This document shows, in pieces, positions 35,659 through 42,375 of a DNA stretch of 64,000 bases. The number at the start of each line of letters is the position of its first letter. Within the stretch, counting starts at the first letter, position 1. The notes below the pieces were generated by a model. It worked only from the letters and a program-made list of their open reading frames with translations, did no database searches and had not been told where the DNA came from. The translations under genes and the position numbers were made by a program. Source of the DNA: VAZQ01 sp963739385 (GTDB lineage Bacteria > Pseudomonadota > Alphaproteobacteria > Rhizobiales > Xanthobacteraceae); assembly GCA_963739385.1 (NCBI GenBank), contig CAVUAI010000053.1:1-64000 (forward strand), given 5' to 3'.

Positions 35659-36162
35659 TCAACTCGCGCGTTTGAGCTTGGCGCGGCGCTGCTTGAGATG
35701 ATCGAGCGTCTCCTCGGCCCGGCGCCGATAGCCCTCATGCAACTCTTCGAGCTCGTCTTCCGAGAGATCCTCCGCGGTCGCCAGGCGGTTCTCGGCATCC
35801 TTCCCGGCCATGATCAACTCGGCCAGCTTGAGCTGGATCGCGAGCGTATCGCGGTTCTGAGTATGCTGAATCAGAAACACCATCAGGAATGTCACGATTG
35901 TCGTGGATGTGTTGATCACGAGTTGCCAGGTATCGCTGTAGCCAAAGAGCGGGCCGCTAAGCGCCCACAGCAGCACCAGGACCACGGCGATCAGAAACGC
36001 GATCGGATGGCCGGCATACTGAGCTGCCCCGCACGCCATATCTGAGAAGAGCTGGGACCACGTCCGCCGCTGGCTCCCGTTCGCGGTGCGAGCAGCTGGA
36101 TCGCATACGCTTCCCGCCACCCCCTTCGGTGCGGACCGGCCCTTGGATCGCGTCGTTGCCAT
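35659..36162 (-). CDS. Low-affinity iron permease-family membrane protein
   Basis: A 167-residue small membrane protein of the PF04120 type (low affinity iron permease). Two membrane segments lie at about 52-73 and 80-100, with the family block TWQLVINTSTTIVTFLMVFLIQHTQNRD between and after them. The C-terminus is charged and helical (SEDELEELHEGYRRRAEETLDHLKQRR), probably a coiled coil. Iron transport in bacteria has not been shown for this family, and the name comes from a fungal protein. It converges on the cyclodeaminase-like gene and lies at the edge of the general stress island; I found no EcfG-type promoter before it. Confidence 0.83.
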   Translation of the reverse strand: MATTRSKGRSAPKGVAGSVCDPAARTANGSQRRTWSQLFSDMACGAAQYAGHPIAFLIAVVLVLLWALSGPLFGYSDTWQLVINTSTTIVTFLMVFLIQHTQNRDTLAIQLKLAELIMAGKDAENRLATAEDLSEDELEELHEGYRRRAEETLDHLKQRRAKLKRAS

Positions 36163-36250
36163 GGCGCTCCTCGCTGAAGCTGCGCAGCGTGACGGCCCGC
36201 TGGCACTCGTTAAGTCCCAGCGTGAGCAACGGGTTCCGGCGCGCGGAACC

Positions 36251-36275
36251 GGAACCTTGACTGCAGTGGCGCGTT
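36251..36275 (+). promoter_or_regulatory. EcfG-type promoter upstream of the DUF1328 gene
   Basis: GGAAC (36251-36255), a 16-base spacer and CGTT (36272-36275) match the general stress sigma factor EcfG consensus GGAAC-N16/17-CGTT exactly. It reads toward the DUF1328 gene, whose start is about 40 bases further on. Confidence 0.8.
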
Positions 36276-36316
36276 TTCAGGCAACCAAGGTAGCGGGGCG
36301 ATAAGGAGCGATGACC

Positions 36317-36496
36317 ATGCTCGGTTGGGCTTTGACTTTTCTCATCGTGGCGCTGATCGCAGCCGTGCTCGGTTTCGGAGGCATCGCTGGCTTTGCAGTA
36401 GAGATCGCCAAGATCATCTTCTTCGTTGCTATCATCCTGTTTGTGATCTCGGCGATCATCGGCCTCGTTCGCGGCCGTTCGCCGACAGTGCCCTAG
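36317..36496 (+). CDS. DUF1328 small membrane protein
   Basis: A 59-residue hydrophobic protein of the DUF1328/YtjA family, with two membrane helices around the central Gly-rich GFGGIAGFAVEIAKI and a short charged C-terminus. The AAGGAG site at 36303-36308 is 8 bases from the ATG at 36317 (MLGWALTF) but only 2 from an in-frame ATG at 36311, so I prefer the former. Members are often general stress response targets in Alphaproteobacteria; a perfect EcfG-type promoter upstream supports that here. The biochemical role is unknown. Confidence 0.88.
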   Translation: MLGWALTFLIVALIAAVLGFGGIAGFAVEIAKIIFFVAIILFVISAIIGLVRGRSPTVP

Positions 36497-36530
36497 GACG
36501 TCGCAACAGAATTTTCAGGCGCGCGCATAC

Positions 36531-36559
36531 CTCTCGCCCGGAACGTTTCCGGGCGAGAG
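36531..36559. terminator. Perfect 13-bp hairpin between convergent genes
   Basis: CTCTCGCCCGGAA (36531-36543) and its exact inverse (36547-36559) enclose a 3-base loop. It lies between the DUF1328 gene and ecfG, which converge, and could end transcripts from both sides. Neither side has a T tract, so factor-independent termination is uncertain. Confidence 0.5.
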
Positions 36560-36669
36560 CTCTATGCGGCGAGAATTTTACTTGGAATTTGGAATAGTGA
36601 TTGGGTTTACTTGGATAGTGATTGGGAAAGGCCCGCGGCCCAATCCGCGAGCCCAGCGATACCGCCGGC

Positions 36670-37221
36670 TCAGCCCCGTCCGCCCGCGGACAGAATGGCC
36701 CGGGTGGTATGATCCGGGCCGAAGTCATCCGCGCCGTCGATGGAAAGCAGCTCCGACAGTCGCGTGCGCGCGCGATTGACCCGGCTCTTGATCGTTCCCA
36801 CTGCGCATTCGCAAATTGCGGCGGCTTCCTCATAAGAGAATCCCGAGGCGCCGACGAGAATAAGAGCCTCGCGCTGGTCCGGCGGAAGTTTTGCGAGCGC
36901 CACGCGGAATTCCTCGAACTCCACACGGCTGTGCTGCTCGGGATGGGACTTCAGACTTTCGGCATAACTTCCGTCGCTGTCCTCGACCTCGCGCCGCCGC
37001 TTGCGGTACTCGGAACGGAACAGGTTGCGCAGGATGGTGAAGAGCCAAGCGGACATATTCGTCCCCGGCTGGAACGAATCGATGTTGGCCATAGCACGCA
37101 GCAATGTTTCCTGGACCAGATCGTCGGCACGATCGACATTGCCGCAGAGCGAAATGGCAAACGCACGCAGGCTGGGAACGGCTGCGAGCATCGCCTCGCG
37201 TACAGATGGTCGCATCGTCAT
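36670..37221 (-). CDS. ecfG: General stress ECF sigma factor EcfG
   Basis: A 183-residue ECF sigma factor. Region 2 includes DRADDLVQETLLRAMANIDSF and MSAWLFTILRNLF; region 4 includes LPPDQREALILVGASGFSYEEAA and GTIKSRVNRARTRLSELL. Its pairing with nepR and divergent phyR identifies it as EcfG, the sigma factor of the alphaproteobacterial general stress response. NepR holds it until phosphorylated PhyR removes NepR. It overlaps nepR by ATGA, and the nepR promoter is itself an EcfG-type site, giving positive feedback. A 19-residue tail after region 4 is longer than in some homologues. Confidence 0.93.
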   Translation of the reverse strand: MTMRPSVREAMLAAVPSLRAFAISLCGNVDRADDLVQETLLRAMANIDSFQPGTNMSAWLFTILRNLFRSEYRKRRREVEDSDGSYAESLKSHPEQHSRVEFEEFRVALAKLPPDQREALILVGASGFSYEEAAAICECAVGTIKSRVNRARTRLSELLSIDGADDFGPDHTTRAILSAGGRG

Positions 37222-37592
37222 GAGCCCGTCCCTTTGTCCTGGCGGAGCCCTTTGGCCTCGACCAACCGATCAGGCTCGGGATCACGTGTGCCATCAGCCG
37301 ACCCGCGGGCCCCGCCCTGGCCGGCCTCGCCGGTCGCTTTGCTCTCGTCGAGTTCGTTCAGCAGCTCCTTGAAACGATCGGGAACGCCTTGGCGTATCAC
37401 GTCGTCGTAGACCCGCTGCAGGATATCGCCCAAGCGCCGCTGGTCTTCGCGGCTTAGGCGTCCTCCGCTCTTTCGTGTATGGGCGTCCGTGTGCATTGTC
37501 GCCTCTGGCCTGCTCGGCCCTTGTGCCGGAAACTCTGACCGAACCGGCTTCTGCCCCGCCACCTCCGGCCGAACTGGCTTTGGTTGGTTCAT
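37218..37592 (-). CDS. nepR: Anti-sigma factor NepR
   Basis: The core is the NepR helix pair: RRLGDILQRVYDDVIRQGVPDRFKELLNEL, which fits LGxxLRxxYxxVxxxxxPxRFxxLL. NepR binds EcfG and blocks RNA polymerase until phospho-PhyR sequesters it. The reading from ATG 37592 gives 124 residues, with long polar Pro/Arg-rich flanks; typical NepR proteins are shorter, and an ATG at 37493-37496 (MHTDAHTRK) would give a more usual size. The stop overlaps the ecfG start (ATGA). It is transcribed from the minus-strand EcfG-type promoter in the phyR-nepR gap. Confidence 0.9.
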   Translation of the reverse strand: MNQPKPVRPEVAGQKPVRSEFPAQGPSRPEATMHTDAHTRKSGGRLSREDQRRLGDILQRVYDDVIRQGVPDRFKELLNELDESKATGEAGQGGARGSADGTRDPEPDRLVEAKGLRQDKGTGS

Positions 37593-37646
37593 TGTTCACG
37601 TCCCCCGACGGAATTCTCCCGTCCCGGAGCTGTTCCGTTGGATCAT

Positions 37647-37671
37647 AACGCCTTGCAAAACCCTTCGTTCC
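37647..37671 (-). promoter_or_regulatory. EcfG-type promoter of nepR-ecfG
   Basis: On the minus strand GGAAC (37671-37667), a 16-base spacer and CGTT (37650-37647) form an exact EcfG-type promoter, about 55 bases before the nepR ATG. It lies back to back with the phyR promoter. Confidence 0.85.
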
Positions 37672-37678
37672 GTCCCGT

Positions 37679-37703
37679 GGAACTTTTTTCCCGGCAGACC
37701 GTT
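37679..37703 (+). promoter_or_regulatory. EcfG-type promoter of phyR
   Basis: GGAAC (37679-37683), a 16-base spacer and CGTT (37700-37703) form an exact EcfG-type promoter, about 35 bases before the phyR GTG. Only 7 bases separate its -35 from that of the divergent nepR promoter. Confidence 0.85.
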
Positions 37704-37738
37704 TTCGCGGTAGTGTCGGGAATGAACGGGAGGGTTCT

Positions 37739-38542
37739 GTGCCCAATTCCGCTGCAGTAGCTCAATATCTGCCTTTCTTGCGGCGTTATGCCCGGGCGCT
37801 GACGGGAAACCAGGCGTCGGGTGACGCCTACGTGGCCGCCACCCTGGAAGCCCTGATCGCAGACCCGGCGGTGATCGAGGACGCGCGCGGTCCGCGGGTG
37901 GCCCTTTATCGTCTGTTTACCAAGATTTGGAACTCGCTCTCGGTCAACGGGGTCCCCGGGGGCACCGAGACGACGCTCCCCGGCGAGCAACGACTGGCCA
38001 ATATCACCCCCCTGCCCCGGCAAGCTTTCCTGCTGGTCGCGCTCGAAGGGTTCTCGGAGCCGGACGCGGCCCACGTCCTCGACATCGACGTGATGAAGCT
38101 GCGGGGGCTCGTGGAGGAATCGGGTCGTGAGCTGGCCGCCGAGATTGCAACCGACGTGCTGATCATCGAGGACGACACGTTCATCGCCATGGAGCTGGAA
38201 ACACTGGTCGAGGGTCTTGGCCACCGTGTGCTCGGCGTGGCCCGCACCCATGCCGAGGCAGTGGCGCTGACCAAGAAAAAGCAGCCGGGACTGATCCTCG
38301 CCGACATCCAGCTTGCCGACGGCAGTTCAGGGCTCGAGGCAGTGAACGAACTGCTCGCGACATTCGAAGCCCCGGTGATCTTTATCACCGCCTACCCGGA
38401 ACGCTTCCTGACCGGCGAACGGCCGGAGCCTGCCTTCCTGATCGCAAAGCCCTTCCAGCCGGCAACGGTGTCGGCGGTAGCGAGCCAGGCGCTGTTCTTC
38501 GAACGGACGGCCAAGCGGCGCGAGCGCCGGGTTACCGCCTGA
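37739..38542 (+). CDS. phyR: General stress response regulator PhyR
   Basis: A 267-residue regulator with an N-terminal sigma-like domain (about 1-125) that mimics EcfG and a C-terminal receiver domain (about 138-255). The phospho-acceptor is Asp189 in LILADIQL, the acidic pocket is Glu-Asp-Asp 144-146, and the conserved Lys lies in IAKPFQP. On phosphorylation the sigma-like domain binds NepR and frees EcfG. The start is GTG 37739 with a GGGAGGG site. It is divergent from nepR-ecfG, with back-to-back EcfG-type promoters between them. The cognate kinase may be the HWE kinase 2.2 kb away. Confidence 0.94.
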   Translation: MPNSAAVAQYLPFLRRYARALTGNQASGDAYVAATLEALIADPAVIEDARGPRVALYRLFTKIWNSLSVNGVPGGTETTLPGEQRLANITPLPRQAFLLVALEGFSEPDAAHVLDIDVMKLRGLVEESGRELAAEIATDVLIIEDDTFIAMELETLVEGLGHRVLGVARTHAEAVALTKKKQPGLILADIQLADGSSGLEAVNELLATFEAPVIFITAYPERFLTGERPEPAFLIAKPFQPATVSAVASQALFFERTAKRRERRVTA

Positions 38543-38568
38543 GAGGGGTGCGTCCGGGCCGGGGCCGC

Positions 38569-38952
38569 CTAACGGCGTTGGCTGGCGAGTCCGATCAGAA
38601 CCCCCACCCCGATCGCGACTGCCAGGGTGACCAGCGGTCGATGCTCGACTTCATTGGCCAGACGCCGCATGGCGTCGTTGCCGAGCTTGGCGGCCTCGTT
38701 GCCGAACTTCGTCGCTTCGCTCCTGATCTTCGCCGCTTCGTCGCCGAAGGAGCTGGCGCCCCCGCGAAACCGCTCGGCGACACCGCTCAAAGCAGCGGCG
38801 ATCGCATCGCCGACGCGGTCGGCGGCCTGACTCGCGCTCGCCGACGTGCGACTGCCGACGCGCTCCAGCCGATGTTCGAGGGAGCGTAAGCGCCGCTCGA
38901 TTTCACCGATGTCGGTGGAGATCGCGCGGGAGTATCCGGATCGTCTAAACAT
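38569..38952 (-). CDS. DUF883/ElaB-like membrane-anchored helical protein
   Basis: A 127-residue protein. The start at 38952 (MFRRSGYSRAIS) has a GAGG site; an ATG 12 bases upstream is possible. It is almost entirely amphipathic helix, with IERRLRSLEHRLERV (coiled coil) and 11-residue-like repeats around EAAKIRSEATKFGNEAAKLGN, and ends in one membrane helix (TLAVAIGVGVLIGL) followed by ASQRR. That plan resembles DUF883/YqjD-ElaB proteins, which are stress-associated and membrane-anchored. It converges with phyR, 26 bases apart. I found no EcfG-type promoter upstream. The role is unknown. Confidence 0.7.
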   Translation of the reverse strand: MFRRSGYSRAISTDIGEIERRLRSLEHRLERVGSRTSASASQAADRVGDAIAAALSGVAERFRGGASSFGDEAAKIRSEATKFGNEAAKLGNDAMRRLANEVEHRPLVTLAVAIGVGVLIGLASQRR

Positions 38953-39077
38953 GGTGGGCCTCATGGCAAAGCAAGCGCGGCTGAGCAACCGTCGACCCGC
39001 GCTCTAGGGTTGGTCGACGCTCTGAAAATCCGGATCCCATTCTCGCACGGCTACGCGAACGTGTCCGCTGACATTCG

Positions 39078-39328
39078 TCAACGACCGCAACGGTATCTTG
39101 TGCGTCTTTGGCCAGGCAGGTCGGGACAAGTGAACTCGCGCCAAACCGAATAAGTCAGCGCAAGCAAGTCAGCTTGCATTCTGAGCCAAGTGTCGATTTC
39201 ACGCTCGGCCTCGTCCTTGGCGACGCCGTAACGTTGCTGCAGGCGACCGGCAAGTTCCTGCCCTTGCCCTCGATCACATCGAGATCGTCGTTGGTGAGCT
39301 TGCGCCACTTCTGCGGGAGAACCCAGCC
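39078..39328 (-). pseudogene. CsbD-family stress protein relic
   Basis: One frame encodes QKWRKLTNDDLDVIEGKG and the next continues GQELAGRLQQRYGVAKDEAEREIDTWL; together they are a recognisable CsbD domain broken near 39258-39265 by a shift equivalent to one missing base. There is also an in-frame TAG just before the domain (39329-39331) and no start codon, so this looks decayed, not merely mis-sequenced. CsbD proteins are general stress proteins of unknown function. The relic lies within the stress island. The remaining 420 bases to the next gene hold two hairpins but no coding sequence I can support. Confidence 0.6.
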
Positions 39329-39413
39329 CTAACGCAAAGGTTCCTGGCGGCACCGGCGGCAAAGCATCGCTTGAAAGTTGTGGCGCGACCGTGCTCCGGC
39401 GCCGAAAAGACAG

Positions 39414-39442
39414 GGGCGTAGCCGACATTGTCGGCTACGCCC
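39414..39442. terminator. Perfect 13-bp hairpin in the 39.3-39.75 kb gap
   Basis: GGGCGTAGCCGAC (39414-39426) is exactly inverted at 39430-39442 around a 3-base loop. No T tract follows on either strand. A second hairpin, with a 9-base stem containing GCGGCCGC, lies at 39644-39666. Either may be a terminator or a repeat; no flanking gene decides it. Confidence 0.35.
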
Positions 39443-39751
39443 GAGATAAACCGGCCGAGCACGGGGAGGGGGAAATGGGCGGCCGGCTGCTTTGACAATG
39501 CACAATGCGGCGGTTGGTTCCTGGGAAATAACTGCCAGGGGCTCCGTCGTGCCGGCCTGTCGCGATCGGCCCGCCATCAGCCGCATATCCCGCGCCGGCC
39601 CCGCCCCGGCCGACGGTAAAAAGCTGTAATTATCAATGTATTAGGCGGCCGCTTTGGGCGGCCGCCGACCCTCCTGAAAATTGCATCCGACCCATGAACC
39701 TAACGCCGGGTTAACGCGACTAATGGGGACAAGGGATCGTGGGAGCTAGCC

Positions 39752-40069
39752 ATGCGTACAACTCGATATCTCGTCGCCTGCTGTGGCGCGATCTTCGCTG
39801 TCGCCTCCTTCCTCGCCGGACTTGAGGTCTCCGCCACCACCGCGGCGCCCTCGTTCGGTCAGAGCGTGCCGGCCGTGAATCGCGTGCTCAAGAGCGACCG
39901 CATGCCGCTCGTTCCTGCCAAGACCCTCAATGCGGTAAACGGCCCCGTCGAAACGACGATCCCGCCGGTCCCGGCCCCCAAGCCCCGATTGCTCGAAGGC
40001 TGCGAGCCGATCGTGAGTGCAATCGGCCAGCCGCCGCTGGCACAGGTCGCAGGACGCTGCGTGTCGTAA
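39752..40069 (+). CDS. Small secreted hypothetical protein
   Basis: A 105-residue exported protein. The N-terminus MRTTRYLVACCGAIFAVASFLAG is a signal peptide with cleavage likely near ATTAAP. The mature part is Pro-rich (VETTIPPVPAPKPR) and ends in a compact block with two cysteines, LLEGCEPIVSAIGQPPLAQ...GRCVS, which may form a disulfide. I recognise similar short Cys-paired C-termini in proteins of related Rhizobiales, but no function is known. A strong hairpin terminator lies 55 bases after the stop. It lies inside the stress island but has no EcfG-type promoter that I could find. Confidence 0.75.
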   Translation: MRTTRYLVACCGAIFAVASFLAGLEVSATTAAPSFGQSVPAVNRVLKSDRMPLVPAKTLNAVNGPVETTIPPVPAPKPRLLEGCEPIVSAIGQPPLAQVAGRCVS

Positions 40070-40124
40070 GCGTACCGGCGCACCGGCGCGGCAGACCAAG
40101 CCTCTCCGGCCGAATTTCTCAAGC

Positions 40125-40160
40125 AATCGCCCCGCCTGAAAGCGGGGCGATTTCATTTTG
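40125..40160 (+). terminator. Hairpin terminator after the small secreted protein gene
   Basis: AATCGCCCCGC (40125-40135) is exactly inverted at 40142-40152 with a 6-base loop, followed by TCATTTTG. An 11-base GC-rich stem with a short T-rich tail fits intrinsic termination of the plus-strand gene ending at 40069. Confidence 0.75.
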
Positions 40161-40191
40161 CGAACTGAGGGCGAGCCGCGTGCGCGCGCGA

Positions 40192-40350
40192 CTAGATGCG
40201 CCCGAGCAGGATGAGGATCAGAATGATGACCAGGATGAGGCCGAGCCCGCCGGCAGGATAGTAGCCCCAGCCGGAGCTGTAAGGCCAAGACGGAAGGGCT
40301 CCAACGAGGAGCAAAATCAAGATGATCAGAAGGATGGTGCCCAGCGACAT
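40192..40350 (-). CDS. DUF3309 small membrane protein
   Basis: A 52-residue hydrophobic protein: MSLGTILLIILILLLVG, then ALPSWPYSSGWGYYPAGG, then a second helix rich in Leu/Ile ending LLGRI. That is the DUF3309 pattern, two membrane helices around a Trp/Tyr/Gly-rich turn. The ATG at 40350 has a GGAG site 7-8 bases upstream. An exact EcfG-type promoter lies 35 bases upstream, so it is very likely part of the general stress regulon. The function is unknown. Confidence 0.88.
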   Translation of the reverse strand: MSLGTILLIILILLLVGALPSWPYSSGWGYYPAGGLGLILVIILILILLGRI

Positions 40351-40384
40351 AATCGATCTCCATCAATAATTGAGCGGAACACGA

Positions 40385-40409
40385 AACGCTCGGTTTTTGA
40401 AATTGTTCC
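40385..40409 (-). promoter_or_regulatory. EcfG-type promoter of the DUF3309 gene
   Basis: On the minus strand GGAAC (40409-40405), a 16-base spacer and CGTT (40388-40385) match the EcfG consensus exactly, 35 bases before the ATG. The remaining 360 bases up to the kinase gene show nothing I can name. Confidence 0.83.
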
Positions 40410-40772
40410 AGACACGGCCCCCATCCCTGCCCGGGCGCTCGACGATACCCGCCGCCCCGCGCGGCGCCTGCCCGTCGCAGGAACCTTTCGAAATGCCAGC
40501 GGCTTGTAGGACGAAGAGGCGATCGCGAACGGCTCCCCGATGGGCGGCCCTTGCGGTGGCACTGCGGCGGGCGGCGCTTCGCAACCCTTGCACCGGCGAG
40601 GGGGCCCTCGGTTTTCGATCTGAGGCGATCCCCTTGGCGGTATCACCGTTGGGTAACTCCACGGCATTCGTTTGTCGGCATCCTCGCCGCCCGGCCCGCG
40701 CCCATCGGCGCCGCGGCGTGACCTTGCCCCGAACTGCGAACCCTGCTGAAGATCCGGGTAGAACTGCGTACG

Positions 40773-42359
40773 GTGGATGTGAAAGTGCCCGAAGCGGACG
40801 ACAAGAATGAAACGGCGGCCAGCCGTAGTCCCGAGCCCGGGCCGCTCCCCGATCTCAACTCCTTCCGATCCGCGCTCGATGCTGGCCAGGTTGGCGTATG
40901 GTCGTGGGATCTGCGCTCCAATCGCATGATGTGGTCGACCAAGCTGCAAGACTTTCACGGCCTTTCCGACCACAGCCTCGATGGCTCGCTGTCGATCGTT
41001 CCGCAAGATTTTCCGTCGCAGGATGTCGCTGGCGTCCTGGCCGCCATTCACAGGACCTTGCAGACGCGCGAGCCGTGCCGGCTGGAGTACCGTCTGCCGG
41101 GGCCGTCGGAGCGGGAGGAGCGCTGGTTCGAGGCGCTGGTCACCGTCATCGTTCAGGACGGCGCGGCGGTGCAAATGCTCGGGATGTGCCGCGACGTGAC
41201 CGAACGCCTGCGGGTCAACCGCGAGGTTCGCGTGCGCGCGCGCCAGCAGGAAACGCTCGCGCGTCTCGGCGAGCGCGCATTGACCGAAAGCGATCTGCAG
41301 AAATTCTTCAATGACGCGGTTGCCACCGTCGGCGAGATTCTTGACGTCGAGCTCGTCAATATCCTCGAACTGCTGCCTGGCGACGCGGAGCTCCTCCTGC
41401 GCGCCGGGATCGGCTGGCACGCGGGACTGGTGGGGATCGCCAATGTCTCCACCGGCCGCGAAACGCAGGCCGGCTACACGCTCGCCTCAGGTCGGCCGGT
41501 GATCGTCGAGGATCTCGCGTCAGAGACCAAATTCACAGACGTGTCGCTGCTGAGCGACCACGGCGTCGTCAGTGCGCTCACGGCACCGATCGCCGGCCGC
41601 GATGGGCGCGCCTTCGGCGTGCTCGGCGCATATACCGGCAAGCGACGCAAGTTCAGCGACTACGATGTTTCGTTCCTGGCGGCCGTCGCGAATGTCGTGG
41701 CAGGAGCGATCCAGCGCCGGCAGCTGGATCAACGCCATGAGTTGATGATCCGAGAGTTGCGCCACCGCTCCGGCAACCTTTTCTCGCAGCTGCTGGCCCT
41801 GTTTTCGCAGACCGCGAAGAACTCGCGCAGCGTTGCCGACCTAGTGGCAAAATACGAAGCCCGCGTCCTGGCCTTGGCGAACGCACATCGCCTCATCACC
41901 GAAGGCGGCTGGAAATCGACCTCGTTCAACGAGCTTCTCAACACGCTGCTCGCTCCGTTCCTCGACCGCATCTCGTTCGGCGGACCCAACGTATTCCTCG
42001 AGCCCGATCCGACCTTCGGTCTGAGCATGGCAGTGCACGAGCTTGCCACCAATGCCAGCAAGCACGGCAGCCTGTCCGAGCCTGGCGGACGTGTCGATCT
42101 CACCTGGTCAGTCACGCGCACGCAACAGGGCCTCACCCTGGTGCTCGACTGGAAGGAGAGCCGCGGGCCCGCGCCCAAGCGGACCAGACGGCCGGGCTTC
42201 GGCTCGAGGCTGATCAACATGGTGATCGAACGTCAGCTCAACGGTCAGGTGCAGCAGTCGTTCGAGCCGGGCGGCCTGGTCGCCAAGCTCACCGTGCCGC
42301 TCACCCACGAGCGCTGGCCCGGCGGCGCGCGCTCGACATCGCCGATCGACCTGCCATAG
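40773..42359 (+). CDS. PAS-GAF HWE-family histidine kinase, candidate PhyR kinase
   Basis: A 528-residue soluble histidine kinase. A PAS domain (about 30-145, with WSWDLRSNRMMWS) and a GAF domain (about 160-310) precede an HWE-type kinase core. His331 in RELRHRSGN is the phospho-acceptor; the N box has His422 (VHELATNASKHG) and the G1 region has Trp460-x-Glu462 (LDWKES), the residues that define the HWE family. HWE/HisKA_2 kinases phosphorylate PhyR in the general stress response, so this orphan kinase 2.2 kb from phyR is a plausible PhyK. The start is GTG or ATG near 40773 (MDVKVPEADD). It has no membrane segment, so the signal should be cytoplasmic. Confidence 0.87.
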   Translation: MDVKVPEADDKNETAASRSPEPGPLPDLNSFRSALDAGQVGVWSWDLRSNRMMWSTKLQDFHGLSDHSLDGSLSIVPQDFPSQDVAGVLAAIHRTLQTREPCRLEYRLPGPSEREERWFEALVTVIVQDGAAVQMLGMCRDVTERLRVNREVRVRARQQETLARLGERALTESDLQKFFNDAVATVGEILDVELVNILELLPGDAELLLRAGIGWHAGLVGIANVSTGRETQAGYTLASGRPVIVEDLASETKFTDVSLLSDHGVVSALTAPIAGRDGRAFGVLGAYTGKRRKFSDYDVSFLAAVANVVAGAIQRRQLDQRHELMIRELRHRSGNLFSQLLALFSQTAKNSRSVADLVAKYEARVLALANAHRLITEGGWKSTSFNELLNTLLAPFLDRISFGGPNVFLEPDPTFGLSMAVHELATNASKHGSLSEPGGRVDLTWSVTRTQQGLTLVLDWKESRGPAPKRTRRPGFGSRLINMVIERQLNGQVQQSFEPGGLVAKLTVPLTHERWPGGARSTSPIDLP

Positions 42360-42375
42360 GGCGCGGCCTCCGACG

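Noticed and set aside
40376..40486. EcfG promoter for the HWE kinase
   Set aside because: Plus-strand GGAAC occurrences at 40376 and near 40470 have no CGTT at 16-17 bases.
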